From: DUEL01 sp964580565
GTDB taxonomy: Bacteria; Chloroflexota; Anaerolineae; B4-G1; DUEL01
NCBI GenBank assembly: GCA_964580565.1
Contig: CAZOLN010000114.1
Location: 1 to 8,845, forward strand
Reading direction: 5' to 3'
DNA: 8,845 bases
The position numbers were made by a program, and so were the translations under genes. Of the stretch, positions 5,760-8,845 are shown piece after piece. How positions within the stretch are numbered: the stretch's first letter is position 1; each line of letters opens with the position of its first letter. The notes beneath the pieces are model-generated. The model had not been told where the DNA came from, did no database searches, and worked only from the letters and a program-made list of their open reading frames with translations.

Positions 5760-6835
5760 CCGTCATCTTCGAGAAGCGATTGACCCGCTCCCGACGGGCG
5801 GTGTTCCTCGTTCCCATCTTCTCCTTCGTCCTGGCTCTTGTCTTTGGCGCGATCATCCTGTTGATCTTCGGGGTGGACCCCCTGGAGGCGTACCGGGTGA
5901 TGGCTCAGGGCTCGCTGGGGAGCGGCTACGCCCTCTCCGAGACGTTGGTGAAGGCGGTCCCCCTGATGCTGACCGGGTTGGGGGTCGCTATTGCTTTCCG
6001 GATGCTCTTCTGGAACATCGGCGCGGAGGGGCAGTTGGCGATGGGCGGGATCGCCGCCGCCTACATCGCCCTCTTCTGGGCCGATCGGCTGCCTGGCCCG
6101 CTGGTTCTCCCGGCGATGTTCATCGCCGGAGTGCTGGCGGGGGCCGTCTGGGGGCTTATCCCCGCCTTCCTCCGGGCCGTCCTGGGGGTCAACGAGATCC
6201 TCACCACGTTGATGATGAATTACATCGCCATTCTCCTGGTGGAGTACCTCTACCTGGGTCCGTGGCGCGACCCACAGGGATACGGCTTCCCCGGCACGGC
6301 GCAGTTCCCGCAGGTGGCCTGGCTCCCCCGGTTGACCGGGCGGGTCCACATCGGGCTGATCTTCGCCCTGCTGGCGGCGGTGCTGGTGTGGTTCGTCCTC
6401 AACCGGACCCGGTGGGGGTACGAGATCCAGGTGATCGGTGAGAACCCCCGTGCCGCCCGGTACAGTGGGATCAACATTGGGTTCAACATCCTGCTGGTGA
6501 TGCTTCTTTCCGGAGGGCTCTCCGGCCTGGCCGGGATGGCCGAGGTGGCTGGGATCTCCCGGCGCCTCTACCAGGGCCTCACCGTGGGGTACGGCTACAC
6601 GGCCATCATCGTCGCCTGGCTTGCCAATCTGAACCCCTGGGGCATCCTCTTCGTGGCGTTCTTGATGGGCGCGCTGCTGGTAGGCGGGGACCAGCTCCAG
6701 GTGGCGATGGGCCTTCCCGCCGCCGTCGCCCTCGTGCTCCAAGGCGCCATCCTCTTCTTCGTCCTGGGTGGCTCTATTTTCGTCAACTACCGGGTCCGCT
6801 TCGTCAAAGGTCGCAAGACGACGGAGGAGTCCTGA
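5756..6835 (+). CDS. ABC transporter permease, BPD_transp_2 family, first subunit (YufP/NupP-like)
   Basis: This 359-residue integral membrane protein forms half of the importer channel. It has a short basic cytoplasmic start (about 1-14, KRLTRSRR) and roughly eight to nine hydrophobic segments, near residues 15-37, 62-82, 93-110, 115-140, 145-166, 196-215, 240-265, 275-300 and 308-332. Family signatures are FWNIGAEGQLAMGG after the second segment, GVNEILTTLMMNYIA in the middle, and the cytoplasmic coupling stretch GENPRAARYSGI followed by SGGLSGLAGMAE. These are the hallmarks of the larger permease in BMP-type nucleoside importers. The ATG overlaps the ATPase stop by four bases, so the start is secure. 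The C-terminal tail (VRFVKGRKTTEES) is basic and cytoplasmic. The second permease follows after 54 bases. Confidence 0.94.
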   Translation: MTVIFEKRLTRSRRAVFLVPIFSFVLALVFGAIILLIFGVDPLEAYRVMAQGSLGSGYALSETLVKAVPLMLTGLGVAIAFRMLFWNIGAEGQLAMGGIAAAYIALFWADRLPGPLVLPAMFIAGVLAGAVWGLIPAFLRAVLGVNEILTTLMMNYIAILLVEYLYLGPWRDPQGYGFPGTAQFPQVAWLPRLTGRVHIGLIFALLAAVLVWFVLNRTRWGYEIQVIGENPRAARYSGINIGFNILLVMLLSGGLSGLAGMAEVAGISRRLYQGLTVGYGYTAIIVAWLANLNPWGILFVAFLMGALLVGGDQLQVAMGLPAAVALVLQGAILFFVLGGSIFVNYRVRFVKGRKTTEES

Positions 6836-6844
6836 ACCCTAGTA

Positions 6845-6872
6845 TCCTGCATCCTGCATCTTGCATCTTGCA
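6845..6872 (+). repeat. Four tandem heptamers (TCYTGCA) between the permease genes
   Basis: TCCTGCA occurs twice (6845-6858) followed by TCTTGCA twice (6859-6872); a decayed fifth unit, ACCTGTT, follows. It fills most of the 54-base gap between the permease genes, while the other junctions in this half of the cluster overlap by ATGA. Short heptamer arrays of this look occur in intergenic DNA of cyanobacteria and, as I recall, Chloroflexota. Its function is unknown. The TTG in GTTG just downstream could be a start codon, but the ATG at 6890 is better. Confidence 0.7.
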
Positions 6873-6889
6873 ACCTGTTGGGGGGCATT

Positions 6890-7843
6890 ATGGAGGACCT
6901 TATCACCTCGATCTTGACAATAACGATTCGGGCGGGGACCTCGCTCCTCTACGCGACGTTGGGGGAGATCTACACCGAACGGTCGGGTGTGCTGAACCTG
7001 GGGGTGGAGGGAACGATGATGGTGGGGGCGGCCACCGCCTTCGCCGTCGCTTACCACTCGGACAACGTCTGGTTGGGGTTGGCGGCCGCGCTGCTCGTCG
7101 GCGGCCTGATGGCGTTGATCCACGCCTTCCTCACCATCTCCCTCCGCGCCGACCAGGTGGTCAGCGGCCTGGCGATCACCCTTTTCGGGACCGGCCTGGC
7201 TAGTTTCATGGGGCAGCGGCTCGGACCCGGCGGTACGACGATGGTCGGGCTCCAGGGCCCTGCGTTCCAGCGCATCCCGTTGCCGGTGTTGGGGGATCTC
7301 CCCGTGGTCGGTCCCTCCCTCTTCACGCAGGATGTGCTCACCTATTCCCTCTACCTCCTGGTCCCGATCCTCTGGTTTTACCTCTACAAGACCCGATTTG
7401 GCCTCCACCTGCGGGCGGTGGGGGAGAACCCCCAGGCGGCCGACGTGATGGGGGTCAACGTGACCGTCACCCGCTACGCCTACACCATCTTCGGTGGCGT
7501 CCTGATGGGCTTGGCGGGGGCCCACCTCTCGCTGGGGTACCTCAAGGGGTGGGCAGACAACATCACCGGCGGGCGGGGCTGGATCGCCATCGCGTTGGTG
7601 ATCTTCGCCATGTGGGATCCAATTCGGGCGGTGATCGGCGCGGTCCTCTTCGGCGGAATCAACGCCCTCCAGTTCCGGATGCAGGCGGCCGGGACAACGA
7701 TCCCTGCTTCCTTCCTGAACATGACCCCTTACTTCTTCACGATCCTGGTTCTGGTGATGATCACCTGGTGGGAGGCGGTGCGCAAGCGAGTGGGGGCACC
7801 AGCGGCGCTGGGGATCCCCTACGTGCGGGAGGAGAAACGATGA
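6890..7843 (+). CDS. ABC transporter permease, BPD_transp_2 family, second subunit (YufQ/NupQ-like)
   Basis: This is the second channel half of the importer, 317 residues from the ATG at 6890. A TTG at 6878 would add four residues (MGGI), but the GGGGGG at 6880-6885 is better placed as a ribosome site for 6890. The protein has about eight or more hydrophobic segments and the classic signature of the shorter permease: LYATLGEIYTERSGVLNLGVEG (about 20-41), which pairs with the NIGAEGQ motif of the first subunit. Further family stretches are LRADQVVSGLAITLFGTGLA, LHLRAVGENPQAADVMGVNV (the coupling loop) and GRGWIAIALVIFAMWDP. The C-terminus (VRKRVGAPAALGIPYVREEKR) is basic and cytoplasmic. The stop overlaps the following PLP-enzyme start (ATGA), tying that enzyme to transporter translation. 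Confidence 0.94.
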   Translation: MEDLITSILTITIRAGTSLLYATLGEIYTERSGVLNLGVEGTMMVGAATAFAVAYHSDNVWLGLAAALLVGGLMALIHAFLTISLRADQVVSGLAITLFGTGLASFMGQRLGPGGTTMVGLQGPAFQRIPLPVLGDLPVVGPSLFTQDVLTYSLYLLVPILWFYLYKTRFGLHLRAVGENPQAADVMGVNVTVTRYAYTIFGGVLMGLAGAHLSLGYLKGWADNITGGRGWIAIALVIFAMWDPIRAVIGAVLFGGINALQFRMQAAGTTIPASFLNMTPYFFTILVLVMITWWEAVRKRVGAPAALGIPYVREEKR

Positions 7844-8845
7844 CGTTGGAGTACGTCGTGGGCCTTCGTTGTACCATCTGCGGCGCGGAGTACGGGGTGG
7901 ACGAGGTGGAGTACGTCTGCCCCAAGCACGGCGACGAGGGGATCCTGGACGTCGTGTACGATTACGACGCGATCCGCCGCGACTTTCCGTTGGAGCGGTT
8001 GCTTGCCAGTGAGGACCGCTCTATCTGGCGATACCTTCCCCTGCTGCCGGTCGATCCGGAGGTGGCCCGTCGGCTGGCCGAAGGGACGGTGCTGGGGAGC
8101 GTAGGGTGGACCCCCCTGTATCCGGCCCCGCGGCTGGCGGAGCGGCTGGGGCTGAAGCACCTCTGGGTGAAGGACGACAGCCGCCAACCGACGGCCTCCT
8201 TCAAGGACCGGGCCTCGGCGATCGCCGTGGTCAAGACGCGGGAGCGGAAGGCCGCGGTGGTGACCACCGCCAGCACGGGCAACGCCGCCGCTGCCCTGGC
8301 TGGGCTGTGCGCAGCGGTCGGCCAGCCCAACGTCATCTTCGTGCCCAAGACGGCTCCTCAGGCCAAGGTGGCCCAACTGCTGGCCTACGGGGCCACCGTC
8401 CTCCTGGTGGACGGTACTTACGACCAGGCGTTCGACCTCTGCCTGGAGGCGGCGCGGGCCTTCGGTTGGTACAACCGCAACACCGCCTACAACCCCTATA
8501 TGTCCGAGGGCAAGAAGACCGCCGCCTATGAGATCTGCGAGCAGTTGGGGGTGGTTGTAGGGGCGGACGGCCGTCCGCCCCTACGCGGCCGTCCGCCCCT
8601 GCAGGCCCCCGACGTCATCCTGGTCCCCGTCGGCGACGGATGCATCATCGGCGGCATCCACAAGGGGCTGCGGGACCTGATGGCGCTGGGTTGGATCGAC
8701 CGGATGCCCCGCATCATCGGCGTGCAGGCGGAGGGGTCTTCCCCGCTGGTGGACGCCTGGGAGCGGGGGCTGGAGGGGTGGGAGATGGAGCCGGTGGAGG
8801 CCCACTCCGTCGCCGACAGCATCGTGGCGGGGTTGCCGCGCGACC
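7840..8845 (+). CDS. Threonine-synthase-like PLP-dependent enzyme with in-frame insert, 3' end cut by window
   Basis: The frame is open from the ATG at 7840 to the window end: 335 codons visible of an expected 400 or so. The start overlaps the permease stop by four bases. The N-terminus has a zinc-ribbon-like group, Cys11-x2-Cys14 with Cys27 and His30, as in many bacterial threonine synthase relatives. PLP fold-type II features follow: KDDSRQPTASFKDRAS with Schiff-base Lys122, STGNAAAAL (145-153), and the glycine-rich phosphate-loop region VPVGDGCIIGG (262-272). Residues about 239-254 (the GRPPLR/GRPPLQ repeat) are encoded by a palindromic DNA element and interrupt the usual step from the EQLG helix to the DVILVPVGDG strand. 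True threonine synthase releases phosphate from phosphohomoserine. With carbamoyltransferases, carbamate kinase and an importer nearby and no thrB or hom, a catabolic lyase such as a diaminopropionate ammonia-lyase analogue of YgeX is an alternative. The family call is firm; the substrate is not. Confidence 0.9.
   Translation, partial: MTLEYVVGLRCTICGAEYGVDEVEYVCPKHGDEGILDVVYDYDAIRRDFPLERLLASEDRSIWRYLPLLPVDPEVARRLAEGTVLGSVGWTPLYPAPRLAERLGLKHLWVKDDSRQPTASFKDRASAIAVVKTRERKAAVVTTASTGNAAAALAGLCAAVGQPNVIFVPKTAPQAKVAQLLAYGATVLLVDGTYDQAFDLCLEAARAFGWYNRNTAYNPYMSEGKKTAAYEICEQLGVVVGADGRPPLRGRPPLQAPDVILVPVGDGCIIGGIHKGLRDLMALGWIDRMPRIIGVQAEGSSPLVDAWERGLEGWEMEPVEAHSVADSIVAGLPRD
8557..8602 (+). repeat. 28-bp perfect palindrome plus partial copy inside the PLP enzyme gene
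   Basis: GTAGGGGCGGACGG (8557-8570) is followed without a spacer by its exact reverse complement (8571-8584). The half CGGCCGTCCGCCCCTAC (8568-8584) is repeated at 8586-8602 with one change (A to G), with a period of 18 bases. Because 18 is a multiple of three, the protein shows the repeat GRPPLR/GRPPLQ and the frame is kept. The element looks like a small mobile or REP-like palindrome of the kind usually found between genes. Confidence 0.85.

Noticed and set aside
6845..6872. CRISPR array
   Set aside because: The units are 7 bases in direct contact, with no spacers.
6878..6889. TTG start for the second permease
   Set aside because: It adds only MGGI and places the G-rich ribosome site inside the coding part; the ATG at 6890 is better spaced.
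6914..6945. TTGACA resembling a -35 box
   Set aside because: It is inside the permease coding region and has no TATAAT-like hexamer about 17 bases downstream.
8106..8531. Plus-strand frame of 141 residues inside the PLP enzyme gene
   Set aside because: It is a shadow in another frame; the real frame runs from 7840 to the edge and carries the PLP motifs.
8551..8605. Frameshift or intein in the PLP enzyme
   Set aside because: The frame stays open with normal family sequence on both sides, and the insert is about 16 residues, far too short for an intein.

Overview
The window is a compact, GC-rich, single-strand gene cluster: eight genes, all on the + strand, with a largest gap of about 200 bases. 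Codon usage is strongly G/C-ending. The substrate-binding lipoprotein has a lipobox followed by a Glu/Thr/Pro/Ala-rich linker, and the DNA carries heptamer repeats and a short G+C palindrome. Together these suggest an Anaerolineae-like member of the Chloroflexota, possibly thermophilic. That placement is an inference from style; no rRNA or marker gene is present.

Layout: (1) bases 1-1764 hold two tandem, diverged carbamoyltransferases; the first is cut by the left edge and the second is complete. (2) Bases 1844-2800 hold a carbamate kinase. (3) Bases 2801-3003 are a structured leader with hairpins and a very strong Shine-Dalgarno match. (4) Bases 3004-7843 encode a complete BMP/PnrA-type ABC importer: substrate-binding lipoprotein, double-domain ATPase and two permeases of the nucleoside/purine class. 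(5) From 7840 to the right edge runs a threonine-synthase-like PLP enzyme, overlapping the last permease gene by ATGA and open at the window end. Its reading frame contains a perfect 28-bp palindrome and a partial second copy, adding about 16 residues in frame.

How the genes may work together: a BMP-type importer brings in a nucleoside, purine or related N-rich compound. Carbamoyltransferases working in the phosphorolytic direction could release carbamoyl phosphate from a ureido/carbamoyl intermediate. Carbamate kinase would turn carbamoyl phosphate plus ADP into ATP, carbamate and then NH3 + CO2. The PLP enzyme could eliminate or deaminate the remaining amino acid. The gene types resemble the E. 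coli ygeW-ygeX-ygeY-hyuA-yqeA region (knotted carbamoyltransferase, PLP ammonia-lyase, carbamate kinase), linked to anaerobic purine/urate-type catabolism. The substrate here is not proven by the sequence.

The points most worth a second look are the palindrome inside the PLP enzyme gene, the two carbamoyltransferases with different substrate-loop signatures (one has an aspartate-carbamoyltransferase-like HPxP motif), the structured leader of the transporter, and the perfect 13-bp hairpin between the binding protein and ATPase genes.
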